Shown piece after piece: positions 24,705 through 36,860 of a stretch of 64,000 nucleotides of DNA. The DNA is taken from NCBI RefSeq assembly GCF_036373705.1, contig NC_089852.1, positions 29,128,707-29,192,706 of the forward strand. The letters run 5' to 3'. This stretch comes from Amia ocellicauda. Its lineage: Eukaryota > Chordata > Actinopteri > Amiiformes > Amiidae. The notes under the pieces were generated by a model. It searched no databases. It saw nothing but the letters and a program-made list of their open reading frames with translations, and was not told the origin of the DNA. The first letter of the stretch is position 1. The number at the start of each line of letters is the position of its first letter. A program made the position numbers and the translations under genes.

Positions 24705-25714
24705 ATGGCCAAGACCAAAGAGCTGTCCAAGGATGTCAGGGACAAGATTGTAGACCTACACAAGGCTGGAATGGGCTACAAGACCATCGCCAAGCAGCTT
24801 GGTGAGAAGGTGACAACAGTTGGTGCGATTATTTGTAAATGGAAGAAACACAAAATAACTGTCAGTCTCCCTCGGTCTGGGGCTCCATGCAAGATCTCAC
24901 CTCGTGGAGTTTCAATGATCATGAGAACGGTGAGGAATCAGCCCAGAACTACACGGGAGGATCTTGTTAATGATCTCAAGGCAGCTGGGACCATAGTCAC
25001 CAAGAAAACAATTGGTAACACACTACGCCGTGAAGGACTGAAATCCTGCAGCACCCGCAAGGTCCCCCTGCTCAAGAAAGCACATGTACAGGCCCGTCTG
25101 AAGTTTGCCAACATCTGAATGATTCAGAGGAGAACTGGGTGAAAGTGTTGTGGTCAGATGAGACCAAAATCGAGCTCTTTGGCATCAACTCAATTCGCCG
25201 TGTTTGGAGGAGGAGGAATGACCCCAAGAACACCATCCCCACCGTCAAACATGGAGGTGGAAACATTATGCTTTGGGGGTGTTTTTCTGCTAAGGGGACA
25301 GGACAACTGCAACGCATCAAAGGGACGATGGACGGGGCCATGTACCGTCAAATCTTGGGTGAGAACCTCCTTCCCTCAGCCAGGGCTTTGAAAATGGGTC
25401 GTGGATGGGTATTCCAGCATGACAATGACCCAAAACACACAGCCAAGGCAACAAAGGAGTGGCTCAAGAAGAAGCACATTAAGGTCCTGGAGTGGTCTAG
25501 CCAGTCTCCAGACCTTAATCCCATAGAAAATCTGTGGAGGGAGCTGAAGATTTGAGTTGCCAAACGTCAGCCTCGAAACCTTAATGACTTGGAGAGGATC
25601 TGCAAAGAGGAGTGGGACAAAATCCCTCCTGAGATGTGTGCAAACCTGGTGGCCAACTACAAGAAACGTCTGACCTCTGTGATTGCCAACAAGGGTTTTG
25701 CCACCAAGTACTAA
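24705..25714 (+). pseudogene. Tc1-like transposase, frameshifted and with a stop
   Basis: Begins [20 protein letters not shown] with the helix-turn-helix region, then continues in another frame from about 25135 with [13 protein letters not shown] (first catalytic Asp), [24 protein letters not shown] (second Asp) and [11 protein letters not shown] (catalytic Glu). A TGA interrupts it at about 25553, after which the family C-terminus continues in the same frame to TAA at 25712-25714. At least one frameshift near 25115 and this stop make it non-functional. Confidence 0.92.
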
Positions 25715-26220
25715 GTCGAAGGGGTCAGATACTTATTTCCCTCATTAACATGCAAATCAATTTATAACTTTTTTGAAATGCATTTTTCTGGATTTTGTTG
25801 TTGTTATTCTGTCTCTCACTGTTAAAATACACCTACCATTAAAATTATAGACTGATCATTTCTTTGTCAGTGGTCAAACGTATAAAATCAGCAGGGGATC
25901 AAATACTTTTTTCCCTCACTGTACAATCAAAGGTTTAGTCTGTAACTCTGCACATGAATACAGGCCTGCAATAGTATACAGCCTTTCCATGCATTCAAAC
26001 ACACCTTGTAAACAATCAGCACGTCTTGAAATGGATTTTAACCCATAATTTCATTGTTTCACTTTGAATTTACTTTCACTTATTCCCTGATTACTGCAAA
26101 TCACCATTTATCCTGAGCTGCTAATTACAATCATTTACTATTTTAGTTATCTTTGTTTAATGTATCCTTTTATACCCTTACAAAAAAGTATCATAGCATT
26201 ACCACGGTTGTACAATGATA

Positions 26221-26356
26221 GTGCATGGTACAGTATAGTACTCTGATGGTACATGCATGGTACAGTACAGTACTATGTAGTACATGCATGGTACATTATA
26301 TTACATGGATGGTACATGCATGGTACAGTATAGTACTGTGTAGTACATGCATGGTA
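26221..26356. repeat. Tandem 31-32-bp repeat rich in GTAC and GCATGGTAC
   Basis: About 4.3 units, each starting GCATGGTACAGTATAGTACT with variation. The unit is full of short palindromes (GTAC, ATGCAT), so each copy can fold on itself. Confidence 0.85.
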
Positions 26357-26515
26357 TTTTGCGATGTACAGGTCATGTTTTATGCCAGGATATCGCTACC
26401 TCTGTCTATGCACGCCATCTATGCACGGGATGCTAACATTACAACTATGTTAGTCAACTAATGGCAGTTTAAACACGTTTCTTAAGGGTTCCTTAAGACA
26501 CATTTTGCCTTGGTA

Positions 26516-26826
26516 CACATTTGATTCACTCCCCCATTACTTTCAATGTGCCACACTTCAATCCACCAGCGAAGTCACTCAGCGGAAAGATGGGATATTT
26601 TGATCTGGATTGTCACACCCGTGTAAACAAAGTAACTAGACTCAGTGAGGAAGAAGATGAGGGTCATTTTCTGGGAGAGGTCACAGACGTTGCTGACTCA
26701 AACAATTGGTGGCCAGTAAGACTACTAATGCAAGGGACTGAAATAGAGTTCAAGACTGACACATGGGCAGACAAGTGTCATTTTGGAAAATACTTTCTCA
26801 AATCTAAAGGATCCTCCACAGCTTAA
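26516..26826 (+). pseudogene. Zinc-finger leader fused to a Gypsy-type protease fragment
   Basis: The first ~75 bp (TTGATTCACTCCCC...) match the start of the zinc-finger remnant at 38238. After that, the frame to 26826 reads like the retropepsin region of a Gypsy-type LTR retrotransposon: an acidic SEEEDEGHFLGEV segment, WPVRLLMQGTEIEFKTD, then DTWAD where active family members have DTGAD. The catalytic-loop Gly is replaced by Trp and no reverse transcriptase or LTR follows, so this is a dead fragment. Confidence 0.55.
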
Positions 26827-27974
26827 GAGCACAGCAGCAAACTGAGAGCACAGGGGGTAAACTGAGCTGTGTGGGTTGATTCACAGCCACAACCAGACAA
26901 AAGGGGCAACAGTTGAGATTTTCACTTGAGGATTAAAAAAAGAAAAGCTAAGTCCAGGATATCAATCATTTATTAGTTATATGTTTAGAAATTACGCAAA
27001 TGCTAATTTAAATTGGTGCCAAAAATTGATTATGATGGAGTATCATTCTGGATGGGTTCAAATCAATTTCCTGTGCTACAGTGAAGTAAAACATCATGAA
27101 GATGTTATTTTTCTCTTAAGATTGCATCTGTTGAAAGTGTAGAACCCAGGTAAAGAATTGAAGTCTTCAAGCACAGAGGAGTATTTATTTAACATGCCCG
27201 GCCTGAAAGGCCCTGACAAGGAAGCGCTCCACTGAGCAGAGTCTCTCTCTGAACAGCAAGATATTTACAGCTTTTATACAATGCATGACATGTGGTTCTG
27301 TGGGCAGGGTCAGTCACATGCTCTCCAAGAAGTGTTATCTCGAGGTCAGGTCTCTGGCCCTTGTAATGTTCATGGTTGTCTTCCTGGGGGAAGGTGTGGG
27401 ATGCAGAAACCAGATGGCTTCCTTGGATATACTGGGAGAGGTCTGGTCCCATGATCATCACTAGCAACTGTTAATATATAACCATGATGTGCCCTCTCCA
27501 GCCTTAAGATAAACCACAGAGAACCTTGAAGCAAATGCTGGGAGGGACTTCTGCAGCGTCAGCACTCATAAAAACAGCCTTGCTAACATTTGCTTGCTTG
27601 ACAATTAATACAATTGGCTCTGTTGACATATTAGTATTTCAAACATTAATACAGAACATTAATACCAGCTCTTCAAATAGAAGAAATATTCTACATGAAA
27701 TAACTGTTCTTCTAAACACAAAGACACACAACTCCTGTCAGGAGCCTGCAGCCAGTTTGGGGGTGTGTGTGGTAAAGTGCAATTTGAATGATATTTGACA
27801 TGACATGGAACACAAAAGCCATTTCATTCCCCAGTGCTGGACTGGTTCTTACTGGTCTCAGCTTTTTCACTCGTGTTTCTGGGCAACTTATAATGGGCCT
27901 TACATGTGAAATCTAGGAATCTGTAAGAGCAGCCAAACTTTTATTTTTTAAATAACTAGTTTCTGGGGAATAAT
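26827..27974. other. Intergenic sequence, no gene recognised
   Basis: AT-rich DNA without a recognisable exon or repeat. A TTTATT at about 27940 (AATAAA on the minus strand) is the nearest plausible poly(A) signal I saw downstream of the TANGO1/cTAGE5-like gene, about 500 bp past its stop. Confidence 0.35.
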
Positions 27975-28345
27975 ATCTACATTGTTTTTAATTTTGGCTC
28001 TTCATGCTGTGCCATCGCGTAAAACAAAACCCTGACGCATTGCAGTGCAATGTGTATATGACATTTAATTCAGTCACATCCATCGCGCTGCTTTAAGCAA
28101 CGTGAAGCATTAGTATTACATTTAATTGTGGCATTAAAATACTATGAAGCTGAAAAGCAATTCAGCAGGGATTAAACACAAAAAGCTTGTATTGTTTAAC
28201 AAAGTCTGTATTGTATTTCATTATGGCACGACAAATTCACAACATCCTGTAACGCATTGCCCCGATCATTTCAACATATATACTGGTTTGTATTTTGGCT
28301 ATAGAAAGCTTCCATAAAATATAGGCTCTGAAGCTATAATACCAA
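27975..28345 (+). repeat. Dispersed repeat, copy 1
   Basis: Matches 58832-59172 in inverted orientation along its whole length at high but imperfect identity, and partly matches 60220-60375 in direct orientation. It contains no coding sequence that I recognise. The third copy sits next to the 5' end of a Tc1-like transposase remnant, so the family may be a non-autonomous or terminal part of such an element. Confidence 0.85.
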
Positions 28346-28479
28346 TTCAATTACACACAATTTAAAAAACAAAAACAAACCAAAAACAGTGGCGCACACA
28401 GATCCTGCTGTGGATTATTCTGCCACATAAAGCAAGCTATGTAGTCTCTACTCCTGCTGTGTGAATGACACGCGGGAGC

Positions 28480-29139
28480 TCAAATGTTGTCCTGGGGAGG
28501 GGGGAGCTGGTTCCCAGACTGCTCTCTGCCTGTGGGGGGTCCCTGGACACTGTCCGGCAGGGGTCTCACTGGCTGGTATCCCATGTGGTATGGAGGAGGA
28601 GGGGGGAACCAGTGAAACATCCCTGGGTGGGCCTCGTACTGATGGGAGAGGAGAAAACAAAAGGGCTGAGTTGCCAAACAGGTGCAGGTATTTAACTCCC
28701 CTTGTCTTTCCATGTCTGACTGTTTATAGATCTCTGTGACTGAGGCAACAATAACACTCACAGCCCACAGGCGGAGCCCCTCGAGGAAGAAAGAAGTCAC
28801 GGGGTCCATACGGCCCCCTGCGAGGAAAGTGCTCTCTGTGCTCCAGCGGAGTCAGGGGCCTTTGTGGGTCTGCGTCCGGGGGCATGCGCAGCTCATCAGA
28901 GTCTGGTTCTAAGCAATATGACAGAGTAAGAATTATGTTTAAGACACATTAAGATACTTGTTGATATCAGTATCATGGAGGCAGCCTAAACATCGCACAC
29001 TCACCACACGCTTCACCTCTACCGCCCGGCCCCCTGGAAAACTGCAGCAGCCCATTCAGGACTGTGGGCAGAGAGAGGAAGGCGCGGTTCTCCCAGGAAG
29101 GATGTCCCGGGGGAGAGGGTCCGAAGGAGCAGCGCTCGC
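28480..29139 (-). CDS. TANGO1/cTAGE5-like exons 19-21: proline-rich C-terminal region
   Basis: Exon 19 continues with SFGPSPPGHPSWENRAFLSL, matching the GPSPLGWPSSETRAFLS stretch of cTAGE5. Exon 20 ends with GPYGPRDFFLPRGAPP, like the PRDYFPPRD repeats that bind SEC23 in relatives. The last exon (from 28638) can be read in two frames. One gives HWFPPPPPYHMGYQPVRP and stops at 28480, the more family-like choice. The other, favoured by phase from the strong donor at 28762, stops at 28448. The tail is much shorter than in human cTAGE5. Confidence 0.65.
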
Positions 29140-32100
29140 CTGTACTCACAGTGGTCTGAAGGATTTAGCATCTTCCATATCAAGCCTTTTCACTCTGAGG
29201 TTTCTGTACATGAGGCCGATTCACTGCACATGTGCTGCAGATGCCCATTCACTGACACATCTCCCTTGACCGTGTGAGTTTACACACTAGTATTACTGTA
29301 TAGTATCCAATGCTGTCCAAAACTTTAAACAGTGGAAATGTTCCAGCTGGTAGGAGTATACGTCACCTCTGAACAAGGATCCTCCAGGAACTCCTAGAGC
29401 AGACGGGTCTCTCTCCACCAGCTCGAGTGCAAACTGAGCGTCTGTAATCCTGCATGAAAACAAAAAACTCTGTGAAAAACTGTTCACACTGTGGGCTTAC
29501 AAAATAGTATTATAGTACAACATAGTACAACAGGATCATTGTGTTCAAATCGTCTGTAAAAAGTGGTACTTTATCAATATTGTGACTTCAACTCAGAATC
29601 CATCACCTGTGTTCCATCTTTGTTTTTAGAAACAGTTCTGATAAATTCCACAATCTCGTGTTGCCCGTGCGGTGGCTTGTATAAGACGTGTCAAATGTGT
29701 ACAGACTCCTGAGTGCCAGGATGCTTTGCCGTAGGCTCTTACTTCTGTCTGAGGTGGGCGTTCTCTCTCCTGATGTCAGCTAGCTCTTGATCTGTGGCCC
29801 TTGCTGCCAACTACGCACACAAACACACAACACATAACACAGACAGACAGCATGAGTGTTTAGGGCCTGCTTCCTATTAATCAATTTACCAAGGTAGATC
29901 TCTTTAACGCATGTGTTATTTATCTACCATGAAATAATAAGAATAATACAATAAAAGAAGAATGGCATGCTTATTTTAGATATTGTTTTGGTTTTGAGGC
30001 ATCTGTTTTTAGCTCTACAACACTGATAGGCCTCCACTGACGATCTAATGTGAAAAGGCTATTTTCTTATGGACGGGAACAAATGTTAACTGAAAGTAAC
30101 TTGCTCATACATACCCAGTTATCATGAGCCTTCTTTTCATGTCCGGCAATCTAATGAACACAAAGAAAGCAGATTGTAGGTGACTGAGAGGGACTGCTCA
30201 GCCATAGAAAGGAATCTATGTTACGAAAACAGAGCGCGAGTGAATCACTGAATCTATATTGGCCCCTTCTAAAAGGTAGCCCCTATACAGCAAAATAAAG
30301 ACACATGCAAGACAAATCATTCAAAGAAATAACGGATAACACCAATTCAGGAAAACATCTTAAAATCATCACTGCTTTCTAACACAGAGAAATCAGGTTC
30401 TGTTGGATGTTCAGTCACAGATCTGCCTGGCCTTCTCTGTTTGGTTTCCTGTCACCAAACTTGTCTGCCCCATAGATTGTGCAGTGATTTCCATGTTCTG
30501 TAGTTTTTACACAAAGATTACAAACCTGATTCTTGTAGCCCTGTCTGGTTCTCTCCAGTTCTTCTTCCAGCTCCTTAGATCTCTCTCTGCAATGAGATAT
30601 ATATATTTTTATTGAATATTCCACAACTGTGCAGAAACAAGTGCTGAAAGACCCCCTGCAGCACCACAGATTCCAACCAGCATCCACACAACATCATCAT
30701 CATCTGCAATCAGTGTCTGGTGGCTTAACAGTCACGCTGTGCGACTTTTCCACAGGTCAGACTGCCATAGCTGCGGCAGTCGCCTTGGAAAGACGTTTCT
30801 GCCGAATACATAACTCACAGGATGGCCGTGTGATCTGTACCTGTAGCTGCTGATCTCCTCCACAGCCATGCTAATCTTCTCGTCCTCTCTCATCAACTTC
30901 TCCTCCGTCTGCAGACGCTCCCTCACCTCCTCCATCAGCTTCCTGCTCATCAAAGACAACAGAACCAGAGAATCTGCAGTTAGCGGAGAAAAATCTCAAG
31001 TCTCAACAGAAACGCAGGTGACTAAAGTCTCATTGGCCTATACTTTTTAGTAGGATTTATTGCTGTATATTAAGTTCACAACTCTGCTCACAAAATACTT
31101 AATACCTTCACCTGATCAGTGTCAGCTGGTACTAAAGGGAATTCAAAATTGAATTTCATGAGTAAACAATGCGAATTTCACCTACCCACTTCCGCTCGAC
31201 AATCTAGAAATACCTGCTTCTAATGCACACCCCTCCCCATTCCCACCTCCTCCCCAGTTGCTCCTCGGCTCATTCCTCTGACCAGGAGGGTCTGACGGTC
31301 CGGACCATTCTGCCAGGCTGTTGTTCCCCTCAGCCAAGAGCTTCATATAACCAATCACTCACACTAAACACTAGGCTGGGCTTGTGAACTACTGAAAGTA
31401 ACCACTTGTTTCTCATTTGATCAGACTTGATGACTTACCTCTGTAACCTGAGTTCATCTTCCAGGTACATCTCGGCCATGATCTGAACCGTCTGCTGGAG
31501 TTCCTGTGTATCGCTGATGGACTCGACCCTCTCAGACTCCAGCAAAACCTTATCGCTCTGAAGCTTTTCAATGCGATCTGCCAAAGGGAAATCATTTTTT
31601 TTTTTAACTGCGACTGAAGCCATAAGACAACTGCAAATGTTTCAGCCCTTCAATCGAGCTCCTCTACCCATGAAGCAAAAACACATTCACTAAATTCAAT
31701 ATCTGGACCACAGATGGGACAGTGTAGGGAAGATATGTCAATATAAAGGCATGTTTGGGAAAGCTGTATCACTATAAATACGCCCACCATTTCAAAACAT
31801 GTGGAGTCGTGGTCAGTCTCAGGTGGGGGACACTGCTGCTGTACCCTTGAGCAAGATACTGTACCTAGATTGCTCCAGTGAAAGCCCAGCTGTATACATG
31901 GGCAGTTGTATTAAAAAAAAATGTGATATATTGTAAGTCACCCTGGATAATGGTGTCTGCAAAGAAATGAAATGGTAAAAAAAGAGAGAGGGATTCTTGT
32001 ATTTTTATGGAGCTGTAGGGCTGTGATCTTGTTGAAAACTGCTGATGTGAATGACGGCTGTCAGGTTGAACTCTCAGACATCCCTGTGATGTCCTTTCTC

Positions 32101-35100
32101 TGAGAACTCAATAAAAACCATCAGCGAGACTTGTGCATTAAAAGATGCGTTCTGACCGTAAAGGTGTGACTATTATGCGTTTATTAACTAAGCAGACTAC
32201 CTTGGAGATCTTCATTTGATTTCACTTTATCAGAAAGTCTGGCGAAGAGCTTATTTTTCTCTTTCTGCATGGCTTTTAAGTCTGCCTTCATCTGAAAGGC
32301 AAAAAACAGAAAACAGCTGTATATTGAAGCTTCCCTTTAACGTCCTTTCATTACATTTTAGATCCTGATAACAAAGTTTGGAAAGTTTGATTATTGTCAT
32401 CTGATAGAGATTACAAGATGCCTCTGTGATACAGAATCGCTGAATCACATGAGACAGAAATGCAAAGTAGTGTAAAGATCAGCTGACACTTTGTATTGTA
32501 CTGTATTGGGTTTTTGAACGAAACATACCTTTGCTGCATCAACAAGCTCCTGTACTTCCTGCCGTTGATGTGCATCTGTTTAACATGGGAAAACACATGT
32601 ACAAATGTTAATATGTTATAAAATAAGAAGAGACGTTCATGGTGACAGCTTTATCCTATCTTTCTGCAAAAACCCTAATCTAGATCATGTGATGAGCGAA
32701 GGGAAAAATCTATCCTGCAGAGTTTTCCACACTCCTGAAAAAAGGTATGGATTCCCATGTAATCAGTTATGTCTTCAGAAGAGCTTTTGACTGAAAACAC
32801 ACTGTCCTTTGTCAGCTTTTTTATGAACATACACATGCTTTTATTCCAGCCAAGTCCTCACTTCTCTCTCTGCTTGGTTTAAAAAGACTGCAGCTGAACG
32901 GTTACAATGGTTCGCTTCAGGCCAAATGATTTAAGGTTTCCTATTTCAAAACAGAAAAAAAACAAAAAAAACACAAGCTGATCTGTACCTAGACAATCTC
33001 CGTTCTCTGGGGCACCTTTCCCGTTATTTTCCTTCCCATTCGCTTCCTCTTCCAGCTCGGAGTCACAATCCATCATTTTCAGGAGGCACTCTGCGAGAGT
33101 CTGACGGCACACAAAGAGGTTAGGGACCCTGTATGAACACACACTCCCTCCAATGGCAGTGTCACCTGAGGAGCGGCTGAGGAAAAACTTAACGACAGAG
33201 ATTAACTCGAAGTTGCTGCCCATGCTTTACAATGCCCCACACACAGGTTTGATAGCATTCCCTTCTGTATCACCAAAGCTCCCTCAGACCACCTGTAGTT
33301 GAACATATGGAGGCATCTCTGTGACAGAACAAGGGTCTCGGTTTCTTACTCATTCCAGGGTTAGTGTCATGACAAAAACAGGCTTTAACCTTAATCTGTT
33401 TGTCCTTATGGCAGCAGTCTTCCTGCATGTTGCTCTGGGAGCTCTCACGCATCCTGATCTGCTCAGCAAGCTCATTCAGCCATTCATCCCTTCTTTCTGC
33501 TGCTTGTAGAAGCTGGGGAGATAAGCAAGCAAAGAAAAAACATGATGAAAAGTTTCGATCTCACAGCAACTAGGTGATGACACAAAACGACATACAGCGA
33601 GATGTGCTTTGCTAACCTGACACAGGCACCTGAATGTTAGCATCACCCTCCCTGTAGACATGCAACGATGGAGGCTTAACTATCCCAAAGAACCGTGTGC
33701 AGCGTACACTTGAAAACCACTGTATTCAAAGGCAGATACCACGGTATGCACAAAACGACAAGTAGTGTTGAAAATGACAGTGTTTACTGAATTAAATTAA
33801 ATCAGATGATGTCCACAAATAAGTTTAACTTGGCTCTGATGTGATGAAGCATTTATTTTTCATTAAAACCAAAGCAACTGCATAACTATTACAACCCCCC
33901 GACCCCTATCTTGGAACAACGGGACTAGTGCTTTAAAAATATCTAGTCTATTAACAGCGTTGCGTGATCTGAGATGTGTGGGTCACCTTGCCCTGCAGCA
34001 ACATGCATCAGCAGTCATATGACGCTTTTTTATTTGTTCATTTTCACCACAGAGAAAGAAAAACATGCAGTGAACCATACCCAGTCTTTACTCTCTTGCA
34101 GATGACAATTTTCCTCTTTTGCTGCTTGTAGATTTTTCCTGAGCCTTTCCCTGTTCATTTCGTGAATTTTGAATATTGTGCGTGCCTAGACAAAAAGTTG
34201 TAAACATGGATGTTTGTTAGTTTTTCTGTATTAATCTCACTATGATAAAGGTATAATACAATTTACAAAGGTGTCCAAAGCAAACATAACACAAAGAAAA
34301 ACACCACATCAGGTTACCTGCTCCATCTGTGACTTCTGGTCTCTTGCTTCTTCTTCCATCCTTTTCACAGATAACTGCATTCCTGCAAGCTGTCCACAAC
34401 ACACACATTCACTTATTGTCATTACTTTCCATTTTATATAAATAAACCCAAAACAAAACCAGGCTTCAGCTAATTAAATACATACTGGCACATTTCCATC
34501 AAATTACTCTGTAATAACGAAGACCAAAGAAGTATGGTTAGCTGTCTAGACTTTTCTTCTGGAAAAACAGTTAATTCTTACCAGTTCATCTTGCTGTGAT
34601 CGGGATGCCTTCTGAGACTCCAAATCCTTCTCTAAGCGATTGAGTTCCTCTTGTATTTTAGCACTGGACTGTTTCAGTTTCTTAGCCATTTCCTTCAGTG
34701 GCAAGAAGAAGAAGAAGACGAAAGAGTCTGAGTCTAAATTCAAAACTTGCCCATTTTCAGCTGTAGAAAATGATGGTGCTAATATGATTTTTATAGCTCA
34801 CAATGTAGGATCTTTATAAATGAGTTTTATCACACTAGGAAAGGGAGAATATTTCTGTGTCAGAAAGGAAATTCTCTTTGTCAAGTGACTGAAGGTGTTT
34901 TTGGATCAACTGTTTCATTACCTGCAGGTTTTCCCTCTCTGAGGCTTGGTCTGCAAGGTCAGCTTCCAGTTTTTCATACTGTAAAATAAAGTAAATCCAA
35001 TAAATAAATCCATCAGTATCTTCAGGCAGTACAACATTCACCCTCTGAAACACCATTACACAGGTGAGTTTACAATCAGATGAAAGGAGAGTTAGTGTGT

Positions 35101-36659
35101 AAGGCTCTCTTACGGTCTGCTGGCATTCGCTAAGGATATCCAGGACTTTGCATTTGTCCTCAAATGCTTCAGCTACTTGTTGTCCGAGTTTATTCTCCTT
35201 CTCTGGAAAACAAAAATTAAAGAAAAAAAGATGATTCTGTCAGTTATTACACAGTAGCTAACACTACAATTATAATTTGAAAGACCAAGATCTACATACT
35301 TGAGTACTGAATATTGCAATTGCTAGATTTTTTGAAATATTTTTGGGATAAAAATCTGTCTACTCACCAGCATATGATCTGCTTTTTATCTGAAAGGGGA
35401 AAATATGAGAGAAAAATGAATGAAAAGTTAGCATTAAACAAGTTTAAACAGTAAACAACAACCTAGAAATTGGACTGTTCTTTTTTTGGGGTGTGCGATA
35501 CAGAGCTATCATCATGTCTTCGAAGGGTACACTGCCCACGTGTGTATTGTATTGCTTCACAATTTAAGAACAAGGAACTACAATTTATAATAATAGTAAT
35601 TCAACTACTATTTAATAATTATATTGGTATTATTTAGAGGGCGGTTTTAGAAGGCTTGTTCGGTCTCCATAACTTCTGAGGTTTAACCAAACATTCGAAG
35701 GTTGTTCATGTGACAATCATATCGCTTTAATTTGTAACTTTTTTTCTTGTCTCACATTTCCAGACATTCCAAGACATCACTGAAAACATGTAAACAAAAT
35801 CGACAGCATTTCTACCAGACAACAATGTTAAGAAAAGAGTCGGCACAATAACATCAGCCTATCCAAACCCTTCTGTTCCAGATTGTGAAATTAATCATTA
35901 TTTTTCTCTTAATAAAGTAAAAAAAATATGTAGAAAATTAAATACACTTACTGAATGAAAGGCTCTGCAGAAGAACATCATGGCCAAAAATGCCATCAGG
36001 ATGACCACTTCGCAGGGCAGCCCATAAAGGTCTGGTCCAGGCCTCTTATTCTCCAGCAGACATGAGATAGTCTGAAGAGAAAGTATGTATTACACCACAA
36101 TAGAGACACAATATATAGCCAATATAGAGTATATAGCCTGCATGTTAACAAATAAATATTGTACACTTATTCATGATCTAATCTTATAAACAAACAACTC
36201 ACAAATAAGGTTTCTTGACATTTTAAACATGTTTTAGGCAACCATCTTGTGAACTTCCTGAAACACCTGACAAGGCAAAATAGGGTTGACAAGGGTCTGG
36301 CTTTGACCCAGTTCACTCACTTCACCAGTTGAAGCTTTTTAACTGTGGTAAAAGAAGACCATGTGTCAGTCATAGGACCTTGTGTAACAATATATATATG
36401 ATCACAACAATACAGATAATGGACGAAGTTCAAATATTACAAATAGCCACAAACACATCACTAGAATTAGCTACAGTTATCATTTTCTTGCACCTGCTAC
36501 CAGTTAGCTTTGAAGACATGCAAAATAATCAAGAACAATAACTGAAGCTTTTTATATAGCTAATTTAAATAAAACAAACACATATACATAATGCAATCAT
36601 TTTGCAGGATGTTCACTTACGTGCTTCGCCTTCTCCACTGCTAAGGTGCAGTTGTACAT
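28480..36659 (-). CDS. Divergent TANGO1/cTAGE5 (MIA3/MIA2) family protein
   Basis: Known members sit at ER exit sites and help COPII carriers export bulky cargo such as procollagen. I read 21 exons: 36621-36659, 35952-36071, 35368-35389, 35114-35202, 34922-34978, 34582-34692, 34318-34389, 34081-34185, 33390-33512, 32989-33100, 32529-32575, 32201-32291, 31439-31577, 30841-30942, 30526-30586, 30115-30150, 29743-29810, 29367-29449, 29005-29139, 28762-28908 and 28480-28638. Phases agree throughout except at the last junction. The product is about 640 residues: a short lumenal tail, one membrane segment, coiled coils, then a Pro-rich tail. There is no SH3 domain, as in cTAGE5 itself. The match is to both TANGO1 and cTAGE5, identical to neither, so I give no symbol. 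Confidence 0.85.
29367..35202 (-). CDS. TANGO1/cTAGE5-like exons 4-18: cytosolic coiled coils
   Basis: Fifteen short exons encode charged heptad-rich segments. The best family matches are exon 8 (TIFKIHEMNRERLRKNLQAA, like TFKIFQMNEERLK), exon 15 (SKELEEELERTRQGYKNQ), exon 16 (HEKKAHDNW) and exons 17-18 (WLAAR, then RRENAHLRQK and ELVERDPSALGVP). An acidic break in exon 10 (MDCDSELEEEANGKENNGKG) separates two coiled-coil regions, as in both human relatives. Exon 9 uses an unusual donor (AAG followed by GTTAAA). In relatives, these coiled coils mediate TANGO1-cTAGE5 pairing and tether factors. Confidence 0.82.
31800..31975 (+). mobile_element. SINE in intron 12 of the TANGO1/cTAGE5-like gene
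   Basis: Shares with the SINE at 55957 the segments CTGCTGTACCCTTGAGCAAG, TAGATTGCTCCAGT, CCAGCTGTATA and the tail GTAAGTCACCCTGGATAA. The 5' tRNA-like head is degraded. It is an old copy of a common fish SINE family. Confidence 0.8.
35368..36659 (-). CDS. TANGO1/cTAGE5-like exons 1-3: lumenal stub and membrane segment
   Basis: Exon 1 encodes only MYNCTLAVEKAKH from the ATG at 36659. Exon 2 encodes CLLENKRPGPDLYGLP followed by a hydrophobic stretch CEVVILMAFLAMMFFC and then RAFHS. The PGPDLYGLP block just before the membrane segment is the counterpart of PGPDFYGLP in TANGO1 and DSNLYGFP in cTAGE5. Exon 3 is a 22-bp microexon (IKSRSYA). There is no cleavable signal peptide in this form. An upstream alternative first exon with a lumenal SH3 domain was not found up to 37.6 kb. 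Confidence 0.8.
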
Positions 36660-36860
36660 TCTGGCTGATCAGTAGATGTACCAATTAAGTCGTTGATTCC
36701 TTCCTCTGCCCTTGTACCTGTTTTCACTGAGTTTGAGGATTTTTTTACCTCGATAAAACCAAACAGAGAGTAGGAATGTCGCAGTTTTAAATTGCAGGTG
36801 TTATAGCCATGCAAAGATGGACCTACTATGTTCAACGTCCTGTTATGTTATGCTATGTTA

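Larger units (their letters stand above)
24341..25921 (+). mobile_element. Tc1-like element with about 200-bp inverted repeats
   Basis: Long inverted terminal repeats, about 24341-24540 and 25722-25921, each reading GTGAGGGAAAAAAGTATTTG inward from the end. The right end is followed by TA (25922-25923). The left end is preceded by a 12-bp direct duplication (GTGCTTAGCAAG twice) and lacks the expected terminal bases, so it is slightly damaged. The element carries one transposase pseudogene and a strong hairpin upstream of it. Comparison with the second copy of the surrounding segment shows about 1.9 kb (24188 to about 26118) present only here. Confidence 0.93.

Noticed and set aside
36641..36835. 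64-codon minus-strand open frame upstream of the TANGO1/cTAGE5-like ATG
   Set aside because: It overlaps the first exon in a different frame from MYNCTLAVEKAKH, so it is more likely 5' UTR than a longer N-terminus.
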